The notes: a model not told the origin generated them from the sequence alone. 64,000 nucleotides of DNA from Pycnopodia helianthoides (GCA_032158295.1 CM063245.1:26795226-26859225); one strand, 5' to 3'; positions 47,530-61,870 are shown, numbered from the stretch's first letter. Program-made: numbers and translations.

Positions 47530-48235
47530 GTTAGATTTTATAGAGCTGCTTAAAGGTATTGTACACTTTTGGTAACAGCTCAAAATTGGTGTCCACATTT
47601 TGGGTGATACAACATATGCATGAACAAACAAACCTGTGAAAGTTTGAGCTCAATTGGTCATCGAGGTCACGAGAAAATAGTGAAAGAGATCTTATGTGTT
47701 TTCAGTTTTTTTCAAATTATCGCGCGCGATAATTACTATTGTTTTACTCGTTTCTCAGAAACGATAGCATTTTAGGCAGAAACATTTTAAGGAACCCTTT
47801 CTACCATTACTTACTTTAAATCATGTAAGTTATTTGTGAATCTGTGAACATTGTGTTTTTCGGTCTTACCAATAGTGTACAGGGCCTTTAAGCACAAAAA
47901 TTAGCTTAGCACAAAACAGATGACGCGCTTAACCAGAAAAGGGTAACCAGCTAAATTACCATGTCATATGTACAGTTTGCAACTGGTACTGACTATTTTT
48001 GCTTAGCAGAAGATTTGTAACGCTATTATCTGCTTAAGCAAGCTCTAAGGGGCCACTTTCATTATAAAACTAATAAAATTGCAGCACACACAAAAATTGC
48101 GCTTTCAAGAAGGTTACCAGCCAAAATGCCATGTTATACATACCCTTTGTGACTGGTCTCCTGCTTATTTTTGCTTTGCAGAAATGTGTTAAGCAAAATT
48201 TTCTACTTAAGCGGGTCTATGAAGTTGGGCCTTGG
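47530..48235 (+). mobile_element. Two M5 elements in tandem, first interrupted by M3
   Basis: First M5: 47,533-47,549 plus 47,892-48,050. Second: about 48,050-48,233, ending GTCTATGAAGTTGGGCC. Confidence 0.8.
47550..47891 (-). mobile_element. MITE family M3 nested in M5
   Basis: TTAAAGGTATTGTACACTTT to TAGTGTACAGGGCCTTTAA, inserted in GAGCTGC-TTAA-GCACAAAAA of an M5 element, showing the TTAA duplication directly. Confidence 0.9.
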
Positions 48236-48652
48236 CATTCAGAGATTTATCCATGAGAACATTTGAAAAGAGTTGTATCTTAGCAAGATTTCACTCTATT
48301 TTCTTCACAAAAAGGATAAAGTCAATAATGTTTTTTGACTTTCAAAAGGACAAAAAATGTCTACATGAGATAAGTCCACAAGTTAGATAAAAACGAAAAA
48401 AGGAGTTCGAGTTAAATCCGTGTTTAACACTTTTATAATGATGCACTGTTTGGCAATTCGCAATATTTTTGACAGCGTTTGTGAACTAAATTCATGTGAT
48501 GCAAAACAAGTTAATTGAACTGTTTTTTGTTCAAGTTGTTGTTATTATTTATATTTTTTAGACAGTCAAAATTATATAAAACTGTAACTGTGATGTAAGG
48601 AATTTTGCCGTTGAAAGCGCCTTCATGTGGTAAAAAATACAGTCCATTGATC

Positions 48653-49010
48653 TTAAAGGTATTATACAGGATTGGTAGAGCTGACAAAAAGTCGCAAACA
48701 AAGTTCATGTTTTGTGTGATTAACCATATACATGAACAAACAAACCTGTGAAAATTTGAGCTCAATTGGTCATCGAGGTCACGAGAAAATAGTGAAAAGA
48801 GACCTTACATGTTGTGTTTTCTGTTTTTCAAACATCAAGTTTATTAGCACGCGCGATAAAAACTATTGTTTTATTAATTTCTCAGAAACGATAGCATTTT
48901 AGGCAAAAATATTTCAAGGAACCCTTTCTACCATTACTTACTTCAAGTTATGTGTGAATCTGTGAACATTTGTGTTTTTCGATCTTACCAATAGTGTACA
49001 GGGCTTTTAA
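48653..49010 (-). mobile_element. MITE family M3
   Basis: TTAAAGGTATTATACAGGAT to AATAGTGTACAGGGCTTTTAA. Confidence 0.85.
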
Positions 49011-49387
49011 AGGAAGAGTATACTTTTGGTAATTGCTCCTACAAGCTAATTGACCTTAAAAACTTATTTGGTAGAGAGCACAGAAGAGCTGTTGATTGTA
49101 CAAAATATTGTGAGAAACGACTCCCTTTAAAGTATGTAGTTTTAGAGACAAGAGGTAGTTTTTACCACAAAAATTTGAATCAGAAAACCATTCTCAGGCA
49201 TCTGAAAGCACACAATTCTATTCAACAAGGGTGTTTTTTCTTTCATTAGTTTCTTGCAACTTTGATGACCAATTGAGCCCAAATTTGTGCAAATTTTCAC
49301 AGGTTTGTTATTTGTTGCATATGTTGGGAAAAACCAAGTGAGGATACTTGTCATTGACAATTACAAAAAGTGACCACTGCCTTTTAA
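49007..49387 (-). mobile_element. MITE family M1, abutting M3
   Basis: TTAAAGGAAGAGTATACTTT to AAGTGACCACTGCCTTTTAA. Its left TTAA is also the right TTAA of the M3 copy at 48653-49010. Confidence 0.85.
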
Positions 49388-49691
49388 TAATGAAGTGCTG
49401 GTTGTCAGAGTGCTAATGTGTCTAATACACTGGCTTGCTTGGGTGTATTTTGAGTTGTTGCAAACCCTTAGGTATGCGGTTGTTCAATACACAATGATGC
49501 TAACTTTCAACACAAAGGAAAAACAAAACCATAATCTGACCAATCATAGCAGTTTTCCTTGTCATTTCAACAAAGCTTTTATATATATTGATATATATAA
49601 TAACATCTTTATACACTTCCTGTACAAACTATGAAAAAAAAGACATATTTTTGCAAAGTGACCGACAATTTTTTTCAAAATCAATAACTTA

Positions 49692-52563
<2,872 letters not shown>

Positions 52564-53343
52564 ATTTGTTAGCCAAATTTGTTTCAGGTGACACTATAGA
52601 AGCGAGGTTTCCCCCTTTGAAAGAATTATACTCGGAGGTTTCCTAGTGGCTTTCTTGAGGGAAAGATAATTTCCCATGAGTGTTGAAGTGCGCCGTCAAA
52701 CTTCTTCGAACCAAAACCAAGGGGATGCAAAACCAACCAGCAAGCAAAACACACACGTAATAATACTAGTCTGGTATGCGTTGATGTTCACATGGAATGT
52801 AGCAAATAATGGACATTATTATACTCTAGGTATCTAGCCGAGGCTGCGCTCAGACCAAAATTAACTTACCTAGACTGGTCCCCAGATTATACTCACTCTC
52901 TTTTCAGATAACGTAGTCCAGTTGCCATTCAAATTTGACCTTAAGTAACCCTTGACCTACATTATTAAATGCCCAGATTCCAGAATTATACTGTAGAATT
53001 TCCCCCTTATTTTCATGCAACTATGTTTCTTCGCAATAAGATGTGCATTTTTACATATAGAGAGTAAAGTTAAAAAATGAGTTTGTGGAATACTTTGAAT
53101 TCTCGAAGTTTTTGGAATTTGTTGATGTTTTCCCATGAATCTCCTCAGTTGTCTAGATTACAAGATGGCCGCGCCCACGAAGTGGTTAACTTCTCCCGTG
53201 TAGCAACAGGAAACACTCGTTAACTCATACCCAGACACTCTAATACTCCTTTCCGGGAAATAGGTCGGCTTACCCCGACTCTATGTGGGCCCATTTGGCC
53301 CACCAGGAGTGCTGAGTTTTTAGGGGAGTACAGGATTGGAAGA
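52564..53343. promoter_or_regulatory. Head-to-head promoter of ALKBH5 and ANKRD54
   Basis: 780 bp separate the two start codons on opposite strands, typical of a shared bidirectional promoter. A YY1-like CAAGATGGCCGC lies at about 53,162-53,173, near the ANKRD54 side. No repeats were recognised here, unlike the flanking regions. The transcription start sites are not visible. Confidence 0.6.
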
Positions 53344-53713
53344 ATGAACGATGCGAGCGTTGCAAGCCCAATGTCCGAGAACGATGACCTGTTGTTCCCG
53401 CGTCCACCCTGTGGGATCGTGGGGTCCAGCCCCGACAAGAAGGGTCGCTGCGAGATGGACAGTGACGGCAGTCTCAACACAAACACACACCATTCGGACC
53501 TGAATTTTGATATAAGCAACTGGTCGCCAGACGTGCCACCGGGACTTGATTTCTCATACTTGCCAACAACGTTCAACCAGGAAACGTTAACCCCGGAAAA
53601 CAGTCCAACTTTGCATGATTTTGTCGGGAAAATCCGCCGCCCAAAGTCACGGCTCTACTGCAGACGTGGAGCAGTGGTTCTCAACAAAAATCCTTTGGGA
53701 AAGGATATAAAAG
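53344..53713 (+). CDS. ANKRD54: ANKRD54 exon 1
   Basis: 370 nt, donor AAAAG|gtaaat in phase 1. Acidic and Ser/Pro-rich, ending with a basic stretch KIRRPKSRLYCRRGAVVLNK that corresponds to the human basic region before the first repeat. Start choice: first ATG of the open frame; I did not find an upstream in-frame stop. Confidence 0.85.
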
Positions 53714-56700
53714 GTAAATAGTTTTTTCTTTTAAAGAACTGTCCAGTTGAAATTTTAATATCACAATCAGATTCAAATTTAATTGTGACATCCCAGACCC
53801 TGCTAATTGCTTTATATTTAAAGTATAATTTCACAACAGTTTTAACTTTTTGAGCATAGCCTGTCTAGATAAAGAATTGTAACCAATAAACATAACATTT
53901 AAAGGGCAAATTTTATTTGAATATACAAAATATCCGAAATAGTTTGAAACAATCATGACATGTTTTATTGTTGTTGGTCATTTTCAGAAGAAAGAAAGCT
54001 TCGAACTGCAGCCAGTAAGGGAGATGTTTGTGAAGGTAGGAAATTATGTTTTATTTGGATTGTTTACTTTTTTCCAATTTTGGATTGTTTACTTTTTTTC
54101 CAATTTTGGATTACGTTTAGTACTACATTTTTGTTCAGTATACTGAGGACTTGTTGAAAATTATTGAAACATTTTAAGATTTCATCAGACCAAAACCAGG
54201 GAAACAATTGATAAGAGAGACATCTACATGTAGTGTCAGGTGTTGTCCTTCACCTTTTGTTTATTTACTTAATTTCCTCGGACAACGGACTTTCCAAGAC
54301 AAAAAGCACTGGGAGATGTGAGGCTGATGTGGGTTGAATCTAGTTCTCTGTTCTAGCATGCCAAGTATGTTTAAAGTTGAGTAACATCCATACTTAAGTC
54401 CAATGGGTCACCAGAAATCACAACTTTGGTTGCTAAGTTGTAACGAATTGATTCAAACATTCTTTGATCGTAGTCCGTAGATTACTGGACGATGGTACTA
54501 ATCCAAACAGGGCAGATGAAAAGGGCCGAGCAGCACTTCACTTTGCCGTCACCAAAGGAAGTCACGAGATGGGTAGGTATTTCATAAATCAAAAACACCA
54601 TGGGATCCTAAAAGATTCACTCTAGTCTTTCCGTATTTTCCCCAATAATTCATCAACAGTTTTTAATTCTTACTCACTTGACCTTTTTGCAGCAGGTGAC
54701 TTAGGTCACTAAATACGCACACCCGGTACCGTCACTCGCCTTAACACTCAATACATTAATCGACAAGGGCATAGACTAAGTGCTAAAAAGGTTTAGTCTC
54801 AAATCTCCTCTCCTTTGTCACTCCACACCAAATTGTTTGGACTTGGATAAGATAGGAATGCCTGACCTAGTGATAAGCAATTGTTATTTGGGCCACAGTC
54901 CTCAGTCATTCTAAATCCTTCATTTTGGCAAAGAGGCTGTAGAAGATTTGGATTGGTAAGGATTTTAATAAAAATTGCCAAGTAAGAGGCTATTGAAGTG
55001 AAGAAAAAGAGGATTTTAAACACAAGTTTTTCAACCCGTGTACCCAAACTGTCAGTTACATCCTTAACTCAATACAAACTTTTTTTTTCTCTGACCTTTT
55101 TGTGGTTGAATTTTATTACAGTTCAGATGCTGTTAGACAAAGGAGCAAACGTCAACTTAAAGGATGGAGTTGGTAACACACCGCTGCATTTAGGTAAAAT
55201 TCAATAATGATTTTGGATTTGATTTGAATGTTTTGTTCCACAATAGGCAATATTCCCCTATCACCCTGAGGGAGGGTGCAACAATATTTCAAATAAAGTT
55301 TAAATCACAACAGATTATCTAATATTATGATATACTGTTATAAATTTGCAGGAAAAAATGTACTTCTCTAGGCCCCCAATGCAACGCACTGTCAGAGTTC
55401 ATCTATTTGTGAGGGCCCCAAATGATCAGCTGTGCTGGATGGGTCACCCTCGTTAAATATGGTCTAAATAAATAAATAAAATAAAATCATTCAATACCAA
55501 ATGGATGATATTGAATGGTCAGACAGTAGGAGGGTTGACTGTGTACTGTGTATGCATTCACCACATGATATTATTGCAGGTTGGCATAGTTTATCTATCA
55601 TTCCAAACCACAGTGTATGATTTTAATCGCTTAGACATTCGGAGGGTCGTAGACTTTAAAGGACAAGCTAAATTGGTACACCTTTTCTTTTTTCTCTAAA
55701 GACATAAAACAAGCCTCGCTTAACCACTAGAAAGAGAACTCATTAAATCACTGCATGTAATAAAAATTAATAGTAATAGTGGCTTCTTATATAGTCACTC
55801 GGTGACGCTCCAACACTGGGCCATTTATGTCATTCCTTAGACCATCTCAGCTCTCTTGGGAGTAACTTCTTCAAGTGTGGTATTTCCCAAAATCTTAGCG
55901 GGCTACTTTTGCTTCTTTTCTTGATGCGTTGTTTTTAGCAACCCAGATTCTCCATAAATACTCTAGGAGAGAGATTGATCAGGATTTTTTCCTGCTTTCA
56001 TTTTTTTTTAATATTCAGCTTCAGATTTTCTTGTGAGAGGCAAAACTACAACAGAGATGGAAGACTCAAATCTTGTTGTGATTTAATCTTCAAATTTTAT
56101 TTGAGCTGATGGAGAGAGTCTGTAAATCTCAAAAATATAACAGCCTGCAAATCCAGTGATTCATCTCCGCACCAAGATGAACCATTGTCAAATTATCAGG
56201 ATTTTTACATTTTCACACAATCTCTCTCACCCCTGATATTCCCTCCAGTTCTTACGTTACTCTGAACGTCTAGGGTACTTCTATTTGTTACTTGCAGCCG
56301 TGTTCAGCAATCACATGGGTGTGGTCACAACGTTATTAGAGTCGGGCGCCAACACCCATGAACCAGACAGGGGAGGGCATACCCCTGTTCATTTGGCACG
56401 CTCCAGGTTACGACATATTAAAGATTCCTCGTGTGGTATCACTTCTATGCAGCTGCAGAGGGAAGTATTACAGGTAGGTTCCCCTGCTTGAAGGAGACTC
56501 AATTACAATGCTGTCTGAGCCTTGGCTAGGTGGGTGTGATGGCGGCACCCATCACTTCTTGGCTCATACACACCCTGAGTTTGAAATTGGGCAGAAAGTC
56601 CGCAGGGCTTGTCGATCAAAGTTTTTACTGGACCAAAAATTAGTTTGAAGACAAGAATCTAAATGAGAAATAAACTTCCTACACATAATTAAACATATAA

Positions 56701-59700
56701 ACTGTTTTTTTGAAAGAGCACTAAGTGAAGAAGATACTTATTTGTCTTATTGGTTTGCTAAACTACTAAATGGATTTCAAAGATAATTATCAGGCTCAAA
56801 GATAATTTGTCCTCCCGTTAAAGGGAGGGTATGCCTTTGGTAATTACTCCAAAAACTTAATGACCATAAAAACTCAATTGGTTAGAAGCACTGCAGTTGT
56901 TTATAATGGATAACATTTTTAGAAACAATTCCCTTCTAAGGAATGTGGTTTTAGAAAGAGGGATTCAAAAACATTTCAATCTGAGAATTGTTTCCGCATG
57001 AAATGTTTCTCAGATTCAGATTCCAATTACGGATTATTCTTCCTGCGTCGACATAACCGCTCAAGATTTTCGGCGATATCTCAAAAACACCATCACCTTT
57101 TGAAACAAAACTTTCACAGGTTAGTTTTATTGTATATATCTACATTTATATAGAATTAAAACAATCAAACAGATCAAAAATCAAAGTTAAATACTTAAAG
57201 ATATTATAAAAGAAGCTATTATTATTCAGTTAAAAAACGCAAGACTGCTGGACAAACTAGACGTAGCTTTACTGCCCCTGTAATAACTGGCCTTAGTTCA
57301 AGAGGATTCTCTCCTGGGTTCTCAAGTGCAACTCCACAAAGTACTTGAATAGCTTTGAATCTATAGTTTGCATATCTTTCATTTCATGCAAACACAGTGT
57401 TTAGTCAAGGGGTATCTTGGTATCTTTTGGATGTGCTGCTTTATAATTTTGTTCACTTGTGGAAATGTTTGAACCTATTACAGATCAAAGCAGCTGCAAT
57501 TGGCTTGAACCAAAATGCCTATAGTGGCTACAAGTGGCTCATACCAAAATGCCTATAGTGGCCACAAAATGCCTATAGCGGCCACAAGTGGCTCGTTCCA
57601 AAATACCCATTGCGGCTACAAGTGGCTTGTACTAAACAGCCTACATGTATAGCAGCTACAAGTGGCTCATACCAAAATGCCTATAGCAGCTACAAGTCGC
57701 TTGTACCAAAATGCTTATAGTGGTCGCAAACGGCTGCAAGAATTGACCTACATGAACATGTACTTCCACTCAACCAAAAAGATCATTGTGATGTCTTGAA
57801 TACATCCCCAATGTTTCTAAAAAAAATTCTGTTTAGTGTTATTTTCCCAACATTTTTATTGGAAAAATTGTATCAAAAAATCAAAAATATTAGTCATTGT
57901 CTGGTGTGTGGGTATGAGTGTACAGGTATAAAAGGTCTCTATGTGGTTATAAGGCAATAATTCATAGACCTTTCTATTGTTGATAAACAAACCGTGCTGG
58001 TTGGCATGGACAGCCGAATGTTAGCAAAACATCCAATCGTGTTAACAGATGTTGTGACAAAATTCAACATTTCTGCAACTTTTCAATTAATAAAAATACA
58101 TCCCATAATTGGTTGCATTGCTAACAACAAATTCAACAGTATTTTTGAATATTTGTGTAACATTGTTACAAACTGTTGTGTCTGTTTTTGCTTTGCATTT
58201 ATGGCTTCCCATAGTTTTCCAACCTTGGTTGGCGAAAACTTGGGCTGTGACCTTGCAATAGAAAGGTCTAGTATACTTTTTTGGCAACCTCATTGTCATT
58301 ATCATCATTGATTAGCCCAGACCAGAGCACTGGCAAGCACCCACCACAAGGTCTGATAATTTATTAGGATTGGCAGTTATGACTTTTCTACTTCAAGGTC
58401 ATGGCATACTAGTTTGGCAGATGTTTCTCTTTCGTTTCTATTTCTTTGATCGAGGACACCTCATGCGGCAAACGCCTTGCGCTCAAATAAAATAAAATGA
58501 GCCCGTGGAAGAGACAACAATGAAAGCAAACGAACAAAGCACAGAACTATTTTGTTAACAATTTCTCGTGTTGCAGCTTGTCTGCATGTTGAAGGTATAC
58601 ATGACAAGTATTGGTTTAGAAGAGACAACATTGAAAACAAACGAACAAAGCACAGAATTATTTTGTTTACAATTTCTCCTGTTGCAGCTTGTCTCCATGT
58701 TGAAGGTATACATGACAAGTATTGGTTTAGCAGAACATATTCAACGTCTGGATCAACTAACGCTGCAAGTGCAAGAATCAGCAACTAACGACCAGGTATG
58801 GCATCCCATAATTGTAGATGGTTACACATCAAAGAGTTATAGATTAGGCAAAATAAAAAAACAAAAACATGTTTAGCGTCCTGCCTTCTTGAAAAAAGGA
58901 AGGGGAGGGTCTTTTTTTTTTTTAGATGGCTGCCTGACACATTTTTCAAGACAACTGACCAGGCTATTTTTCAAGATGGTTGCCAACTTTTATCTGTGTG
59001 TTTTTGTTTATTTTTAAAATTATTTTTTTCGTCAAAGATCGTCAAAATTTATCCCTAAAATAAAAAAGAGGAAAAAAAAGAGGAGGTGGCCTCTAAAAAG
59101 GAAACTTGCGGGGACGATAAACATGTTAAAAAAAAATATTTGGCCTTAGAACTAGAGGGAGCATTAGCTTTGTTAAACACGTATCTCCGCTGAACTAGCA
59201 TTGGCATTCGATAACCAAACCAACTAGCCACCGTATAAGCTAGGCGACCACCATGACACCCTTCTTAAAGGGACATGTTGTCTTTGATTGGGCGCTTTGG
59301 GCTATAAAAAGAATTTGTTATGAAATGAACATGGATGGAAAGATGTTTTAAAAGTAGATTATAATGATCCACAAAGATACGCCTCGAAATTTGTGTGGTT
59401 TTCCTTTTTTCTTTGTGAACTAACACGGTCCGCCATTTTGTGGAGTCAAAAATTTGATTCTACAAAATGGACGGACCGTGTTAGTTAGGAAAACCACACA
59501 AATTTCGAAGCATATTTGTGTGGATCATTATATTTTACTTTTTAAAAGTCTTTCTAACCATATTAATTTCATATTGAACGCTTTCAAATGCTTTTTATAG
59601 CCCAAAGCGCCCAATCCAAAGTAACGCTTCCTTTTAATAACCCGTTCTAAATCTGTCTCGCTTATGATACTATCATGGGATGTTTATAAGAAATGAAACG

Positions 59701-61225
59701 ATGGTCGTTGGCTTGCTGGTAACCTACGTTGGCTTGCTGGTAACCTATGGTGGCTTGCTGGTAACCTACGGTGGCTTGCTGGTAACCTACGGTGGCTTGC
59801 TGGTAACCTACGGTGGCTTGCTGGTAACATAGGGTGGCTTGCTGGTAACCTACGGTGGCTTGCTGGTAACCTATGGTGGCTTGCTGGTAACCTATGGTGG
59901 CTTGCTGGTCACCTACGGTGGCTTGCTGGTCACCTACGGTGGCTTGCTGGTAACCTACGGTGGCTTGCTGGTAACCTACGGTGGCTTGCTGGTAACCTAG
60001 GGTGGCTTGCTGGTAACCTAGGGTGGCTTGCTGGTAACCTACGGTGGCTTGCTGGTAACCTACGGTGGCTTGCTGGTAACCTACGGTGGCTTGCTGGTAA
60101 CCTACGGTGGCTTGCTGGTAACCTACGGTGGCTTGCTGGTAACCTACACCTATGGTGGCTTGCTGGTAACCTACGGTGGCTTCCTGGTAACCTACGGTGG
60201 CTTGCTGGTAACCTACGGTGGCTTGCTGGTAACCTACGGTGGCTTGCTGGTAACCTACACCTATGGTGGCTTGCTGGTAACCTACGGTGGCTTGCTGGTA
60301 ACCTATGGTGGCTTGCTGGTAACCTAGGGTGGCTTGCTGGTAACCTAGGGTGGCTTGCTGGTAACCTACGGTGGCTTGCTGGTAAACTACGGTGGCTTGC
60401 TGGTAACCTATGGTGGCTTGCTGGTAACCTATGGTGGCTTGCTGGTAACCTAGGGTGGCTTGCTGGTAACCTAGGGTGGCTTGCTGGTAACCTACGGTGG
60501 CTTGCTGGTAAACTACGGTGGCTTGCTGGTAACCTATGGTGGCTTGCTGGTAACCTACGGTGGCTTGCTGGTAACCTATGGTGGCTTGCTGGTAACCTAT
60601 GGTGTCTGCGGGAATCGGCTGCATTCCAATGTCAACTTAGCAATTGTTTGTAAACTGTAAACTGACGAGTGACCAGTGTGATAATAATACAGCCATTTAT
60701 ACTACGTTTCTAAACGTTGTGGTGCTGATATCCTTGCAGACTATTAAGTAAAACTGGACAACAGCACCAACAATACAAAGATACAAATTTACAAAAGAAT
60801 ACATCTCTAACACCCAGTTTACAATCCTTTCACCCATAAACATTAACACTCCGCTAATGTTAAAATTGGAAGCTATGTACCCGGATCTTGGACAACTTGT
60901 CAAACTCACTAATGCAGGCGCATGTACATGTCCAAGTTTGATGTTTACTTGTGTTTACGGACTATACTGCTTGCACAGTGTGGTGCGTTGATGATGCGGT
61001 GATTGCATAAGTGGTGGAATGTTTGTCTGACAGTCGGGTATTTTGAGCAAAAGTGATGTCATTAGTGGGGAGTGCTGTTCTCCATGGCTTCAGTCCCATG
61101 CTGTAAACTGTCAACATTTTAAAATGTTTTTTTCTTTTCGGGTGGTTATATTTGTCTTTCAACAGGTGGATCAAATTGGAGAAATACTGGACAGCTTTAC
61201 TAGTCTGAGTCTACAGAAGTCTTAA
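53344..61225 (+). CDS. ANKRD54: Ankyrin repeat domain protein ANKRD54 (Liar)
   Basis: Ankyrin adaptor that shuttles between nucleus and cytoplasm; in mammals it binds SH3 domains of LYN and BTK. Seven exons: 53344-53713, 53988-54035, 54474-54572, 55122-55193, 56298-56473, 58688-58795, 61166-61225; 310 residues against 300 in human. The N-terminal 120 residues are disordered with a basic RRPKSRLYCRRGA patch (possible nuclear signal). Ankyrin repeats follow: LLDDGTNPNRADEKGRAALH, LLDKGANVNLKDGVGNTPLH, LLESGANTHEPDRGGHTPVH. The coiled C-terminal part ends DSFTSLSLQKS, the family's LLASFTSLSLQ (a leucine-rich export-like end). All phases agree. Exon 6 has a duplicated acceptor. Confidence 0.93.
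53988..54035 (+). CDS. ANKRD54: ANKRD54 exon 2
   Basis: 48 nt, acceptor tcattttcag, donor GAAG|gtagga. Reads EERKLRTAASKGDVCE, matching human LKRLRDSANANDVETV. Confidence 0.87.
54474..54572 (+). CDS. ANKRD54: ANKRD54 exon 3 (ankyrin repeat 1)
   Basis: 99 nt, acceptor tgatcgtag, donor ATGG|gtaggt. Reads VRRLLDDGTNPNRADEKGRA then ALHFAVTKGSHEM, a canonical ankyrin repeat. Confidence 0.92.
55122..55193 (+). CDS. ANKRD54: ANKRD54 exon 4 (ankyrin repeat 2)
   Basis: 72 nt, acceptor tttattacag, donor TTAG|gtaaaa. Reads VQMLLDKGANVNLKDGVGNT then PLHL; human [20 protein letters not shown]. Confidence 0.94.
56298..56473 (+). CDS. ANKRD54: ANKRD54 exon 5 (ankyrin repeat 3)
   Basis: 176 nt, acceptor gttacttgcag, donor CAG|gtaggt in phase 0. 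Reads AVFSNHMGVVTTLLESGANT, HEPDRGGHTPVHLARSRL and a helical linker ending MQLQREVLQ. Confidence 0.94.
56818..57190 (+). mobile_element. MITE family M4, right end degraded
   Basis: TTAAAGGGAGGGTATGCCTT at the left, interior CAAAACTTTCACAGGTTAGT; the right end is not clear. ANKRD54 intron 5. Confidence 0.75.
57510..57740 (+). repeat. Degenerate tandem repeat in ANKRD54 intron 5
   Basis: Imperfect repeats of CAAAATGCCTATAGTGGCTA and CAAGTGGCTCATAC, about 35-45 bp each, six or so copies. Confidence 0.85.
57965..58272 (+). mobile_element. Dispersed inverted-end element
   Basis: AGACCTTTCTATTGTTGATA to CTTGCAATAGAAAGGTCTAG, related to 50438-50745. ANKRD54 intron 5. Confidence 0.8.
58509..58730 (+). 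repeat. 111-bp tandem duplication over ANKRD54 exon 6 acceptor
   Basis: Copy 1 is 58509-58619 and copy 2 is 58620-58730. Each starts AGAGACAACA and spans the polypyrimidine tract, the acceptor gttgcag and 43 nt of coding sequence up to TTGGTTTAG. The copies differ at only a few positions. Confidence 0.92.
58688..58795 (+). CDS. ANKRD54: ANKRD54 exon 6 (with in-frame alternative start at 58577)
   Basis: 108 nt from the proximal acceptor tcctgttgcag: LVSMLKVYMTSIGLAEHIQR then LDQLTLQVQESATNDQ, matching human IIHMLREYLERLG..RLDDL. A second acceptor, 111 bp upstream (gtgttgcag|CTT at 58577), would give a 219-nt exon with 37 extra codons and no stop. The proximal site gives the family length, so I prefer it. 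Confidence 0.87.
58866..59128 (+). mobile_element. Dispersed repeat with CATGTTTAGCG-type ends
   Basis: Starts AACATGTTTAGCGTCC and ends GGACGATAAACATGTT, so it has inverted ends; close relative at 46,725. Confidence 0.8.
59265..59637 (+). mobile_element. MITE family M6, full-length palindrome
   Basis: TTAAAGGGACATGTTGTCTT to AAGTAACGCTTCCTTTTAA; the two halves pair along most of the length (CGAAATTTGTGTGGTTTTCC with GGAAAACCACACAAATTTCG), so a single strand can fold into a long hairpin. Confidence 0.88.
59700..60605 (+). repeat. 21-bp minisatellite in ANKRD54 intron 6 (about 43 copies)
   Basis: Unit GGTGGCTTGCTGGTAACCTAC with C/T/G variation at the end; two places carry a 6-bp insertion (ACCTAC doubled). 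Because the unit is 7 codons, the minus strand keeps a 320-codon frame of YQQATVG repeats (59662-60624). I regard this as non-coding repeat DNA. Confidence 0.93.
61166..61225 (+). CDS. ANKRD54: ANKRD54 exon 7 (C-terminus, stop)
   Basis: 60 nt, acceptor ctttcaacag, stop TAA at 61223-61225. Reads VDQIGEILDSFTSLSLQKS; human VDEVTDLLASFTSLSLQ. Confidence 0.94.
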   Translation: MDQIGEILDSFTSLSLQKS

Positions 61226-61870
61226 GGAGAGAGGGGGGACGTGGAAAATGAGTCGCAAATACGTGGATTGGAAACACATTAACAGTGGTCAAAACGATCA
61301 TAGATAATTCATCAAGCTTAGGTAATGTAAGTAGAAATGACCTCACCTGTATCCATGCAAGGTCATTATGAGAGGTCAACGCAATCGCGGATAATTCACC
61401 TTGCTGTAAGTAGAAATGACCTCACCTGTATCCATGCAAGGTCATTATGAGAGGTCAACGCAATCGCGGATAATTCACCTTGCTGTAAGTAGAAATGACC
61501 TCACCTTCATCTAAGCAAGGTTATTATGAGAGGTCAACGCAATCACAGATATTTCACCTTGCTGGAAGTAGAAATGACCTCACCTGCATCTAAGAAAGGT
61601 CATTATGAGAGGTCAACGCAATCACGGATAATTCACCTTACTTTAAGTAGAAATGACCTCACTTGTATCCAAGCAAGTTCATCATATGAGAGGTCAATGC
61701 AATCACGGATAATTCACCTTGCTGTAAGTAGAAATGACCTCACCTCTATCCAAGCAAGGTCATTATGAGAGGTCAACGCAATCATGGATAATTCACCTTG
61801 CTGTAAGTAGAAATTATTTTGTCTGAAGTGCCCCGTTGATTAGAAATCAATAAAAGTATGTTGAACAACT
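61226..61870 (+). other. ANKRD54 3-prime UTR with poly(A) signal
   Basis: Runs from the stop codon through a tandem repeat of about 79 bp to AATAAA at 61849-61854. The transcript end is inferred from that signal. Confidence 0.55.
61320..61812 (+). repeat. About 79-bp tandem repeat in ANKRD54 3-prime UTR (six copies)
   Basis: Each unit reads AAGTAGAAATGACCTCACCT, then GCAAGGTCATTATGAGAGGTC, and ends GGATAATTCACCTTGCTGT. Units are 85-95 percent alike by eye. Each carries one TGACCT and two AGGTCA hexamers. Confidence 0.9.
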
